Assembly (NCBI RefSeq): GCF_001625305.1 | Contig: NW_017803268.1 | Coordinates: 493,427 to 557,426, forward strand | Origin: Branchiostoma belcheri | Lineage: Eukaryota > Chordata > Leptocardii > Amphioxiformes > Branchiostomatidae | Reading direction: 5' to 3' | Length of the DNA: 64,000 nt | Shown: positions 33,801-46,400 of the stretch, piece after piece | How positions within the stretch are numbered: position 1 is the stretch's first letter | Layout: the number at the start of each line of letters is the position of its first letter | Translations under genes and position numbers: made by a program | Notes under the pieces: generated by a model | Told to the model about the DNA's origin: nothing | The model's database searches: none | What the model saw: the letters and a program-made list of their open reading frames with translations, nothing else

Positions 33801-34333
33801 TCTCAAGGGAAAAACCTTTGCGACTCTGACCCACATCCGGGGACTTGAAGAACCCAATGCTGTGTGAAATTATCGTCTGATTCTGAGTCACGGGTTCGGA
33901 TCTCTGCAAACTAGTTCAGACATCTCTCGCGGAACTTGTTTCTTGAGACCAAGACTGTTTTGAACTGATCTCAAGGGAAAAAAACTCAGCAACTCTGACC
34001 CACATCCGGGGACTTGAAGAACCCAATGCTGTGTTAAATTGTCGTCCGATTCTGAGTCACAGATTCGGCTTTCAGCAAACTAGTGAAGACATCTTTCGCG
34101 GAACTTGTATTCAGACCAAGACTGTCACGAACTCCAGAACGTATGGTCTTCTTCGACGTTCTATCAGTTGCTAAGGAACTGAGTTAAATTGTCGTCTGTT
34201 TCTGAGTCACAGGTACGGCTCTGAGCAAACTAGTTCAGACATCTCTCTCAGAACTTGTATTCTGACAAAAACTGACTCGAACTCCAGAACGTATGGTCTT
34301 CTTCGACGTCCTAACGGTCGCTAAGGAACTGAG
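33801..34333 (+). repeat. Triple tandem repeat in the 5' leader of the GTPase gene
   Basis: Copy 1 33801-33968, copy 2 33969-34183, partial copy 3 34184-34333. Copies 1 and 2 share TCTCAAGGGAAAAA and GACCCACATCCGGGGACTTG (period 168). Copies 2 and 3 share GAACTCCAGAACGTATGGTC and CTAAGGAACTGAG (period 150). The repeat runs into the start region of the coding sequence. Confidence 0.9.
34143..34187 (+). CDS. Short upstream ORF (14 codons) in the 5' leader
   Basis: ATG at 34143 opens MVFFDVLSVAKELS and stops at TAA 34185-34187. The homologous ATG in the next repeat copy (34293) reads on into the GTPase frame. If the leader is transcribed from upstream, this uORF would be met first by scanning ribosomes. 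That is inference. Confidence 0.35.
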   Translation: MVFFDVLSVAKELS

Positions 34334-34352
34334 CACCAAGCATCGTCTGAAA

Positions 34353-34473
34353 ATGACGTCACCGTTCATCAAGCCGAATCCGAAGATTCTGAAGAAGAGA
34401 GACTCGTGGACTCAAGGTGGGAACCGACCGATCAAGATAGTGGTTCTTGGACAGGCAGCAGTCGGAAAAACAG
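34353..34473 (+). CDS. RERG-like: GTPase exon 1 (N-terminus and P-loop)
   Basis: Encodes residues 1-40 plus the first base of codon 41, ending in GQAAVGKT. The donor is ACAG|GTAAGT at 34474. Splitting directly after GK(S/T) with phase 1 fits the codon completed by exon 2 (G+CT, Ala). Confidence 0.88.
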
Positions 34474-37400
34474 GTAAGTTTTTGGCGTTTTTTTTTTGCT
34501 GGACTTGCAAAAAGTCTTCAATGTACATACATGAAGATCTAGAGTACTTCCAAACCAAGGCGTCTTCTATATAAATGTGCGCGCTAGGAGTTGGCTTATA
34601 AACAACAATACATAAGATTGTCGAAGAAACTTTTCGAAGATGGTCCACCTGTGTCTAGCTCACAGTGCCTGAAAAAAAAAGTTCTTTCCTTCTTGGGTTA
34701 TGAGTTTGAGAGTTATCGATATCAGTCACTTTCAAAAACTTGATAGCGTGAACATGTAGTCAAGAATCCACAGTTCCTATCCATACATTTTGTATATCGC
34801 AATGAAACCACGCCAAACACTTTCTATGGGAAAGAACACGCCCTAAGCCTGTAACATACCCCAAATCTCGGACCAAATCCTACATGTTTAGGCGGTATGT
34901 TTAAAGTCCCGTTGGTCCTTTCTTCTTCTTTCTTAGTAAGCCTATACAGGTAGAAGGCCTATATGATTACTTCTACTTTAGTCATCCCAACCAGAGCGTA
35001 ATAGACATGGATACTGTTGACTCAAAACAAGAACCCAACCCCGCAAGAATTTGTGAGAAATGCTTTGGAGATATCACGACCTCGAATATACAGGGAACAG
35101 CCTCTTTTTTTTTTACCACACTATGATCCGCAAAGATACTTATAAGCACCCGTAACTAATCTCCAAGCAGATGTAGGGTGGCCTTGTTTCTTTCTTTGAC
35201 AGTCCTTCGCGCCAAAATCTGCAGACATAGAAAAAGGCATTTTGTCAACGACCTCGAAATTTTGAACAGGGAGCCGCCTTTCTCTTTTTTACCGCACTAT
35301 GATCCACAAAGATAAGTATCCGTAACTAATCTCCAAGAAGATGTGGGGTGGCCTTGTTTCTTTGACAATCCTTCGCGCCAAAATCTGCAGACACGAAAAA
35401 ATGAATTTTGTTGTCAGAAAAGCTACTGACATAAGGAGGCATAGATATCTGTATCGGTATAGCTGCTATAACCACCCCTCGGCGTAACACACCAGCTTCG
35501 CAAGCACGCGGCGCGGCGGCAGCTGGCTATATTATACCGATCTTGCTACTCACTACACCAAGTCATTGCACATCTAACTCTAAACATCGTTTAAAACTAT
35601 CTACCGATGACGCAACTGCACTTGGTAGCAGCGAGTTCTACTCTGCGATAGTTCTAGGAAGAAACGAGTTTTTGAACACCTTAGCCATCCAGTTTAAATA
35701 AAGGTGAATGAATGAAAAAAAAAAATGAGTCCTTGGTTGATAACTCTGTACTTTGTGTAGATTACCCGTACCGTATATAGGGAACTGTTTTAAAACACAG
35801 CTATTTCGGCTACAATACACATGATATGCATCTATGGTATGTTTTTGACTATAAATGATAATGACAGTTGTTTAAATGTGATGTAAAACAACACGCGAAG
35901 ATACTTTACTTAATCGGCAATTTCAAACAATCTATAATTGTCGGGTGTTGTATTTATAGATCTGCTAGTAATGCCTTTCAGCTGAATAACGTAAAACTCC
36001 TAATGGTTAACACGTTTCAGGTTGTAACTCTAAAGCTAGTTTCCTTTTATGTCCTCTCTCTTCGTAAATTGTAAAAAGGAGAGAATCATAAAATGTACTG
36101 TTCGTCTTTTATTTCTTCAGACACGTGCGCGTTTTATGGTGTGATTATTAAAGGCATCCAATGCGATTTCAGAGCAGCAAAACAGGAAATATTCTGAATA
36201 GTGAAATCTTAATGATATTGACACATACTGCTTCACATTAGCGCATTTCAATCAGTATTTCTTACTTTGGGTATTTAAAACGGCAGAAACAAACCCCAAG
36301 ATGAGTACTTTATTTTCTGGGTGGAACCATAACAATCAGCCCAGGGCCCTTCCAGTAACTATTTTCCATCTTGGGAATTTTTGCTCCATGAATGTCAATA
36401 TACATTGGAATAGTGTTGCTTAAACTCAGTATGTAGATAAATGACTAGAATATTGTCTTTGAAAAATCGGGTTCCCAAGCCTTAAAAACTGCATTGGATG
36501 CCGTTAACTAGCTTCCTTCTCTTATATTTTTTAGGCCAAGCTTTCTTTTACGCAAAGGTCTATCCCTATATTTTACAGAAGACATGTCTAGCGGAATGAT
36601 TCTTCAAAGAGTTGGTCAAAAACTGGGCTAACTTACATCAAAGGCAGGCCAGTTCAGAGGCGGAGTGAATCAAAGCAGCCATATTTACTGTTCTGTCGAT
36701 TGTAGAAATGATCTCATTAGTTTAAAACGATCGCTTTCCTCCTGGCATGACCTCCAACACAAATTAGAACAAAACTAGGCTTATCTAGAGTCGTAAAGAA
36801 CTCAAAATACTCTTTACTCTTTTTATTGGCAAAAGAGTGTGTTTTTATAGGCTAGTGTTGGAGTAAAACCAGCAAGTGTCGTTTATAGACGTGTAAGTTT
36901 ACGGGTCTTACAACCTTCTGATAGTGTTACAAAATAGAACGTGGACATGTAAGATTGGCACTAACACGTTACAGATGTGAAAGATGGGAAAGTTTAGTTG
37001 TAACTTACTGCCTAAGTCTGATTTTCATTTGCCATCGCTATATAGTAGTGTATGTAACTTCAGAGCTAATACTTTACTTTCAGTGGGTAAAATGTTATCA
37101 AAACGAACTTTATATGAGCAAGAACAAAATTGCAGTATAGAGCCCATTCCAAGTCACCGTGCCGGTTTTTAAATTATTTCTGATATTTTCAAATTATTTT
37201 CAAATTATCATAAAGATTCTGAAATTATCACACAAAATGTAAGTACTTGAGTAGCATGTTTCTGAAAATGTCATAATTTGCAAAAAATTCGAAAGTGCAC
37301 GTAGAAATCAAATGAGACCTAGATTTTTTGCTTCATCTGTTTGATTTAAGCCAAAATTAAGGGGACCTCGATTTTTAGGATTACAAGTTTCAGTTGGGCT

Positions 37401-40400
37401 GTTCCCAATCTCCGTATCTCGAGAAAAATGTAGTCACTTCACAGAAAGACAAAATAGTTAGCTATCCATGGAGACATTCCACTATTCAAGTGAGCTGTCT
37501 CGAAATACTTCCACCTTAAAGTACTACTTGTCAGCAGCGTGTTTGAAGATCTGAGGAAAGATTTAATCTTTTCTTAAACCCTTTGGGTCCTTAGAGTCTT
37601 GGAGGTAGCTCCTTGGGGTTAAAAGTCTTAGACGAAACAAGCAGTGCATAGTGGAAATGTTCGTAGTCTCGCAAAAAATGCTAACCAAGCAAGTATTACA
37701 GTTACGGGGACTAAACTCTAAACACTGGCAAGTCCCTGCTGTATTAAACCATTTCCTTTGAACCTGGACTTCATAGCTAGACTATACTTTGAATCAGACT
37801 GGTTTTAAAGTCAACACGGAGCTTAGGAAGACTACCCAATCATGGAACTGTCTGCTTTTGTGTTCTGCTAATTAATTAAATCGTAAGTGACAACAGAGCA
37901 AGCCTGAATTGTGTATAAAATAAGGGAAATATTCTTGAAAAATATTTGTAATTAAGACATTTTTCAGCGAAGAAAAATCTCAGGAGAGGAAAATCTTGGC
38001 TACCCAGTGAAGTATGACACTTTAGTCCCACCTGCTGAATTTTGAAAATAAAATACTAAGTCCACACTATCGGGTGGCAAACTTCGGGTCAGCTTTTCGT
38101 AAACAAGAGATAACAGAAACCCTTTGTTCAGACGTTTTCATGCAGGTTTGGGAAGCATTTTCCTCGGGCGATGTCTTCATTGTGCTGACTGTTTACAGAA
38201 CCAGACCCGTACAGAGCCTGTGTTGTTCTAACCCAGCGTCCCACTCAAGCGAACGTCCCTCACGACTGACTAGGCTAGAGGCTAGAGAGGTTATCTGCGG
38301 TTAACCAACACGTACACTCGCGTGGTCAGAGTACAGGGCTTCAAATAAGCACGGCGGTAGAACACAATGCAAATGCGCAAAACCTGAGTTTTGCTATGTT
38401 TTCGCTGGATGTTTGGTCAACGTTGCCACAGAATTTTTATTTTTTATTTTTTTTATTTTTTTTTTAATTTTTAAAATTTTTATTTTTATTTTTAACATTT
38501 TAAAATTTTTTTCTAATTTTTAAATTTCTTTTTATAATTTTTTTACTTAGTGGTCGCCACGTAACACGGCCATTAGGCCACTTCAAGGTGAACGGCGCTA
38601 CCACCTGAATGGTATGACCACTCACCTGGGTTACGGGTTACCGAGTAGAACTGTAACAGCAAGTCTTCTCCCTGAGTCAGAAACATCATGATTGAGACCA
38701 GCCCAATTTCTCACAAGTAGTGAGGACTAACTGACCCAATAGGAGAAGCATTTTTGTATAAATAAGGACTCTGATATTATCATCAATATAAAAGCATTAA
38801 TTGTTCTACGGTCACCATATGGTTCAAGTCATAGCCTCCTCTTCGAATTCGTAAACTATTTTCTTATGTGATATTAAAACAAGTAATGTGAACTTCAACT
38901 ATTATAAATAATGTGAACTTCAACTATTATAAAAGTGCATAAAAGGTTTAACTAATGCAGAATTAAGCTTGCTCAAGGGTTAAGTAACAGCTATTTCTCT
39001 AGCTTTTAACATGGTAAGAAAATGAAGATGAAGATGCTTGAATCGTATTTCGAACACCCAACCCTACCAAATACTCTTAGTAGCTTTCTTACAACACTTA
39101 ATTCATCAACTATAGAAAGTTTGACCTCCAAAACACCTGTTCAAGAAGCCTCAATCAAGGTCATGTGAGTCAAAGAACCCCTGCCGCTGACAGCAGATAT
39201 TCTCACGTTGTCTTACACGTGTTCTCAGAGGACAGACGGAAAAGTCAACACCGCTGACCTCTACAAGATGCACCTGTTGTTCTGTAAACAACGTCATGAC
39301 GTAACTAGGCCAGGTCACTTCCAACACCGAAACACGTTTAAAACATGCTCGAAAAACTATAAGACCCACCGCTTATAAAAGCCCAGAATAGGACGCATCT
39401 TGTGGGGGCAGTTGAGAATTTATCATAAATTTATGATGTTTTTATATGTGCTGTGCTCATCTACCGTATATATACTAAGTACCCCCCACCCCCGAAAAAA
39501 ACACTTGTTCTAGGTTTGTTTATTTTTCAGTTTCCCACAACCTTCTTCTACGCTCCTATTGGTTTGCCATCGGACCTTGTCCTCAAAAATCGAACACACA
39601 CACACTGGCTCAATAGAATACACACAGACTAACAAAACCGACACTGTAACTTTGCCATAGCTACCGAGCAAAATAAACTCAACACATCCCTGTATTTACT
39701 AACCTTGAAAAGCTCTACAAAGTTTTAATAAACTTCCCACTTCACCAAAGCGCTGTGTTATAGAAACCAAGGCTATCCTGAGGTAAACTGTAGGGCTAGA
39801 AAGATATTTAGACGTTGGTAATCACTGACACAAAGGTCAAGAAAGAACACTTTAACAAGATCCTTTGCACGATAAACAACATACCGAACATTGCTAAAGG
39901 ATAAAGCCAAAAGGGGCGAGCTTAAAGTTGTCTGAATCAAGAGATACAGTCGGTATCTTACATGTCGGAAGTTCTGTCAATACATCGAAGCTTCCGACTC
40001 TTTGTGTGTGGCATAACTTTAAGGTGAGGTGTTCTGGATACATAGTTTCCGTATTCTGATTCACTGAACCGTTTATTTCCACCTATTCTCTTTTCCCTTC
40101 GGGGGTGGCAAATATTTCGGACAGGCATTTGAGGAACGATGAGACTGTTTTTGCTGTATTGTTTAGCCGACAGGCGAAGAAAACTGAATAGAGGCAGGGA
40201 TGGTTCAATTCCGGGGCACGATACAACCACCTTTAACCTTTGGAATGATTTAAAGGATGACTGGCTAAAAATGTTGACAGGTTAAGATTTTGTAGGCTAA
40301 AAAGCCAACAGATATGAACATGTATTAAGACTTTAGCTAAAGAAGCATTAAGTTGTTTAGAGTCTATCATTCGTTCATTCATTTATTGTTCTAGGAAGAT

Positions 40401-43400
40401 TAGTTAGTTAGTTAGTTAGTCCGTCGCGCTAACTCTAAATTCTTCCTACATCTGCTTGGAGATTACCTTGAAACCGTTACGACCTTCCCTCCAAACATCT
40501 GCTTGGAGATTACCTTGAAGTTATTTAGACCTTCCCGCCAAACATCTGCTTGGAGCTTACCTTCAAATTATTTCGACCTCCAAACATCTGCTTGGAGATT
40601 ACCTTGAAGTTATTTAGACCTTCCCGCCAAACATCTGCTTGGAGCTTACCTTGAAATTATTTCGATCTCCAAACATCTGCTTGAATCCTGCATTTAAATT
40701 ATGTCGACCTTCCCTCCAAACATCTGCTTGGAATTACCTTGAAATTTCAGTATTTCGTCCTCCAAACATCTGCTTGGAGATTAGATTGAAGCAAGTGCGG
40801 CCTTCCTCCAAATATCTGCTTGGAGAATACTGTTTACAGCATTGTACCGACCGCGTCCGATAACTTCCGGACAGTGTGTTATACAACCAGAGCGTGCTCA
40901 CGGGCCATTTATCACATGTCCCTTCAGTTAACGCCTCATTTATACACCATTTATCACTGCTAAATACGTCCCATTATCGTGACCTTCCGAACGGGGTTAT
41001 TTATCACTAAAGCTAGCAATGAAATTAACAATACGGTACGGTGTTAACTAGCTGGACGGTATATATCATGATAGAAATAGCCATTTCACATTTTGGAAGT
41101 TTTTTTGAAGATAATATCATAATATCATAATATCATAATATCATAGTATTACAATATACATAATATATTATAGTTTTAATCTGGAGCTTTTGATAATGTC
41201 GTCATATCAACAATTAATAACTATCAATGAAACCATACCCCCCTTTACGATTTGCAATGCAACATATGTTTGCAAGGCAATTTTTTGCAATTTGTAAAAA
41301 TCACAGTCTGTTGTAAGCTTGAATGTTAATTGCACATTAAACAGTTCTTAGCATGAAGCAACTACCATAAACAACAATTTTAGCATCCAACCTCTCTTTG
41401 TTATAGTCATGAAAGCTTGTTATACGAAAAGTTTTTTTAGATACTTCAATGTGTGATGATACTAGATGTAGTAACATACTGGCCTCCGTAGCAGGCTAAA
41501 AGAACTGGGGGTTTGGTGGTCTTCGGCTGTTTACTGGATATGCAAAAAACGGGGGTAATTCAACCAGGCCGGCTAGGTTGTCTATATGCAATCAGAAAAT
41601 AGCACATAAAAGATCCGAAAGACCCTGAAGACCCCCAAAACCCCCAGTTTTTGGGATGCTATGTAGGCTAGTAACATACCACATCTAGTGCATGTACTGG
41701 TAAATGTTACCACTTTTGGTAATATTAAAACATAGCGACAGTAAATCAGCCTAAACGTCTATTTACCAGACTATATTAGGCCAATGACCTTGTATTCCGC
41801 CATGTTTTATATCTCCAGTGACCTTGACTCCCCCGTGTTCTATTCTACAACATGGCGACAGTAAATAAGCCCAAACGTCTGTTTACCAGACTATATAAGG
41901 CCGTTGACCTTGTACTCCGCCATGTTTTCTATCTCTAGTGACCTTGACTTCCCCGTGTTCTATTTCTCGGACGGTTTCCATTTCCTCATCTCACCTCTGT
42001 CTGTCACCACCCCCCTCTACTGGCTTCTCCAGGCGGCCATTTTCAAGATCATTAGGACATGTTGACGAAACATTTTAACAGTGTTTAGTAAGCAGGACAG
42101 GCTTACTTTTGGATCAGTTACAGTGTTGTTACTATAGTCCGGCCCACAGGACTAAGGCTATAGCATGTAAATTTTATGGATGACATCCTTCGCACACTCC
42201 AAATCTAATGCGAGCGGGCAAAAAAAAAGAAGACGGGCCGAAAAAAACAAGATTCCTACATTTTAAAATTTTGACTCAATCATTGCACAAATGGTTTTGA
42301 TTCAGTGGGAACATCACATACACACAGCCAGTATCACATATCACTGCATCAAAGTAAGAAACAAAACATTACATCAGAGCCTTTTCTTGTCTCCTCCCTT
42401 CATAGTTATCTGCCATCCACCTTCCGGCATGGCAACAGACATCTCTTTACCCATTTTCGGCATGTTGACCACTGTCAGAAGGCAATAAAATATCTTATTT
42501 TTCCCCCCAAAATCAGGCCAAAATTAATGCGCGCGCTGATGTCATCCATAAAAATCACTTGCTGTGGCCTAAGTAGCCTGTTTCGCGTACACTAGTCTAT
42601 TGTAAGGAGACGTGGCTTAATTTTATTGTAGTGTACTCGACCGTTGCTAGCGATTCAAGGTTTTGGTGCCTTAGATCTTTACCTAACAAAGACTGTAGTT
42701 GCTTGTATACATGTCGTTTCTTGGATGCAGGTTCAAAATATTGTGAGTGGGGACAGCTGAACGTGTTTTTTTCGGCAACCCAAAAAACAGTCTTCTTGTT
42801 GTGAACGTGGGAGTTTTGTTGACTTTTGACGTTGTGTATGTCCTTCGGTTGGTTTATTTATAGAAATGACGTCATGTGCCAATGAACTCTTTTGTCTGTG
42901 TAGTCGTAAGTCGAAGTGACGTAAGAGTAAAAAAGATCTTGGTCGTTTTTACATGTATGACTGTTAAAAGAAATATAATTCAATTCTCTATCTTGAAAAG
43001 TTGGACATATAACATTTTTGTGATCATACGCTTGAAATATGATAGTGAAATAACGAAACAATTGCCTAAGTAGTATACATGTAACATTTTGGCCCTTTAA
43101 TCTAATGACTTTTAACTTTTTGCCAAGACCTGCCTTTAATTCAAGAAAGGAATCATACCGATTCACTGCCAACATTTTTTACTATTACATTTACAAAGAA
43201 AATGTAAGACTAAGCAACACATTATTAGGACGACAATGTCTTGATTGAGTCATAGCAAGGAGAATTTTGTAAATCATCACCTTGTAACAATGTAAGACAA
43301 AACAACGTATGATTCCTCTTTTCAGGACTATATTTGGCCATATTTCATTCGCTCTGAAGCTTCTTAGAACAGTTTCTTAGAACAGGAGTAAACGAACGAA

Positions 43401-46400
43401 TGTCGACATCTGACAGTGTAGGGTCAGGTCCATGTGTCAAGGATATAACCGCATTGCAAAACAACAACAACACTCTATTAGGTAATAGCTTCTTTCAGTA
43501 GTTTCAACAGTTTCTGAGAACATCAGTGAACGAAACGTTTCTCGACATCTGACACGGGAAACCGTTTGACAGACAGTGCAGGGTCAGGTCCGTGTGTCAA
43601 GGATACAACCTTATGGCAAAACAACAAGCTTAAAGAATACTCTAGTCTCATAAGGTAATAGTTTATTTCAGTGGCAGTTTCTAAGAACGAAACTCGACAT
43701 CTGACACGGGAAATTGTATGACATTCATGGCAGGAATCGTGAGAGTTCTTGTGTGAACTATACGACCCTTTGGCAAAACAACACGAATACTCACGAGTGA
43801 ATAGTTTCATTCAGTGGTAGACAGCTTCTGAGAAAAGTGATTAACGTAACTCGACATGTGACACAGGAAACTATGTGACAGACAGGGCAGGGATCGTGGG
43901 AGTTCTTTCAATGATACAACCGGTTGGCGAAACAACACGAATACTCTATTAGGTAATAGTCCCTTTCAGTGGCAGACAGTTTCTGAGAACATCAGTAAAC
44001 GAAACGTTACTCGACATCTGACACGGGCAACAGACAGTGCAGAGTCAGGTCCGTGTGTCAAGGATACAACCTATGGCAAAACAACAAAAATACTCTATTA
44101 GGTAATAGTTCCTTTCAGTGGCAGACATGCTATGTGTACAGTTTCTGAGAACAGTGGTTAACGAAAATCGACAACTGACACGGGATGATACTACGCATTC
44201 GCAAAACAAGAAGAATACTCTGTAAGATGGTAGCAGGCTTACAGAACTGGGGGTTCGGTGGTCTTCGGCTGTTTTCTGAGTAGCCCAGTTCTAAAACGGG
44301 GGTAATTCAACCAGGCCGGCGAAGTTGTCTATATGCAATCAGAAAATAGCACATAAAAGCTCCCAAAGACCCTGAAGACCCCCAAAAAGGTTTTGGCATG
44401 CTATGGGGGCTAATAAGGTAGTAGTTTCTTTCAGTTTCTAAGAACAGTGGTTAACGAATGTCGACATCTGACAAAGGGAACTATTACATGTCTGACACGT
44501 TCGTGTGTCAATGATATAACCTCATGGCGAAACAACAACAGTTACAATACTCTATTAGGTAATAGTTTCTTCAGTTGCAGTACAGTTTCTTAGAACAGTG
44601 GTTAACGAAAGCCGACATCTCACATTGAAAACTATGTGATAGTCAGGGGAGGGATCGTAAAAGTTCTGTGAATCTCTCTCTGTCTCTCTCTCTGTCTGTC
44701 TCTCTCTGTCTGTCTCTCTCTCTGTCTCTCTCTCTGTCTCTCTCTCTCTGCCTCTCTCTCTCTCTCTCTCTCTTTCTGTCTGTCTCTCTCTATCTCTATT
44801 AGGTAATAGTTTCCTTCAGTTGCAGACAGTTTCTGAGAACAGCGGTTAACAAATCTCGACATCTGACACGGGAAATTACCTGACAGTCAGGGCATGAGAT
44901 AGGACGGTAAGGTCAGGAGAGTTGGGCTGGAGTTACCGAAGGTGAGCAAGGTTCAGTACACATCCGACAGCCCGTCGTAGAGGTACACCTTACACGGACC
45001 ACCTGCGTTACTGTGGGAGCTATAGCTACTGTACTGTAACCATTTACGCCACAAGACTCCACATCTTGCACAAAGCTGAAGAAGACACTATATAGCAAGT
45101 CTATAACACAGTACAGTTACTCTACAAGCAGAGGTTTGGGTTTGGGGTTATTTATGGCGTGTTTGTTGGGTTCTCGGTGCAAAAAATCCCAGTGCAAAAG
45201 AGAAACCCCGATGAAAAAGCATAAAACACGCCAAAAATAAATAACCCCAAACCCAAACCTCTGCTTGAAGAGTAACTGTACTGTGTTATAGACTTGCTAT
45301 ATAGTGTCTTCTTCAGCTTTGTGCAAGATGTGGAGTCTTGTGGCGTAAATGGTTGCGTGTTCGCCTCAGTACCAAGAGGTCCCGGGTTCGAATCCTACCA
45401 TGTCATCGATCTTGTGCCCTTGGGAACTTAACACGACTTTCCTCACTTCACTCAGGTGTAAATGAGTACCTAGCTTCGGTTAGGGGCGTCCCTAGGATAG
45501 GACGTTAAATGGAGGTCCCGTGTTTGGGGAGAGCCACACACGTTAAAGAACCCGCCACACTTATCGGAAAGAGTAGGAGACCTTCCCGGTGTGAGTGGTT
45601 CAAACCTTACAGGCCGGTCTTACGCAGCTTGTACTTACATGTTCAAAACTGGTGTTACACCGGTTATGCGAAACAAATACATGTCTGTAGAATAGGCTAA
45701 GTATACTGCATTGTAGGTTAGCTATAGTGACTTTTCAGCTTTTTGCAGAGTGCATATAATGTTTCGATATGATGTTATCTTCACGAAGAACGTATGATAG
45801 ATATCGATAAAATAGAAAAACATCGGCGGCAACAGAAACCATAATTGGCTACTGAAATGTGTCACTATGGTAAATGGAGCATCCAATGCAAGATATCGTT
45901 CACCAGTGGTCAACCATAAAAACACAGGGTTCCAGTCATTGCCTCTAGAGGGGTGGATTAATTGGCCCTTCAATTGGATGAATTAGCCATTAGCAATGTT
46001 TTGTTATCAAATCGGCTCCACAAAGAGAGTCAATTAGAGTCACTGAGTTATCTATAAGATAAGAACATATATATACTTCTGTGGTGACATACAGTTACTA
46101 AAGCATAAATTCAACTTACTTTAACTGAAATATCGCAGCATTTTGAAAACACAACAACTGTAAATACGTAAAATTGCTTACTGATAAAATCAGAGTTCTT
46201 AATGTGTGTTTTGTCAGCTAAGATTGCTTTGACGGTCTATTAGGCTCATTAAGTACGATTTGTATTGGTAGCAAATTTACTCACAGCTATGTAAAGTGTG
46301 TATTAAGTAAAGGCTTGGAAAAACAGTAACGTGAAACAAACTTACCGCTTCACACCCTTTTACACGGGTATAGGGAATGCATTAACACTAATGGAACTGT

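Larger units (their letters stand above)
43366..44905 (+). repeat. Tandem array, about 9 units of ~130-160 bp
   Basis: Units share CGACATCTGACACGGGAAA, TCAAGGATACAACC, GGCAAAACAACA and CTCTATTAGGTAATAGTTTC. The CGACATCTGAC word appears near 43400, 43533, 43693, 43853, 44009, 44168, 44461, 44608 and 44857. MITE A4 and a TCTC tract interrupt later units. Confidence 0.9.
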
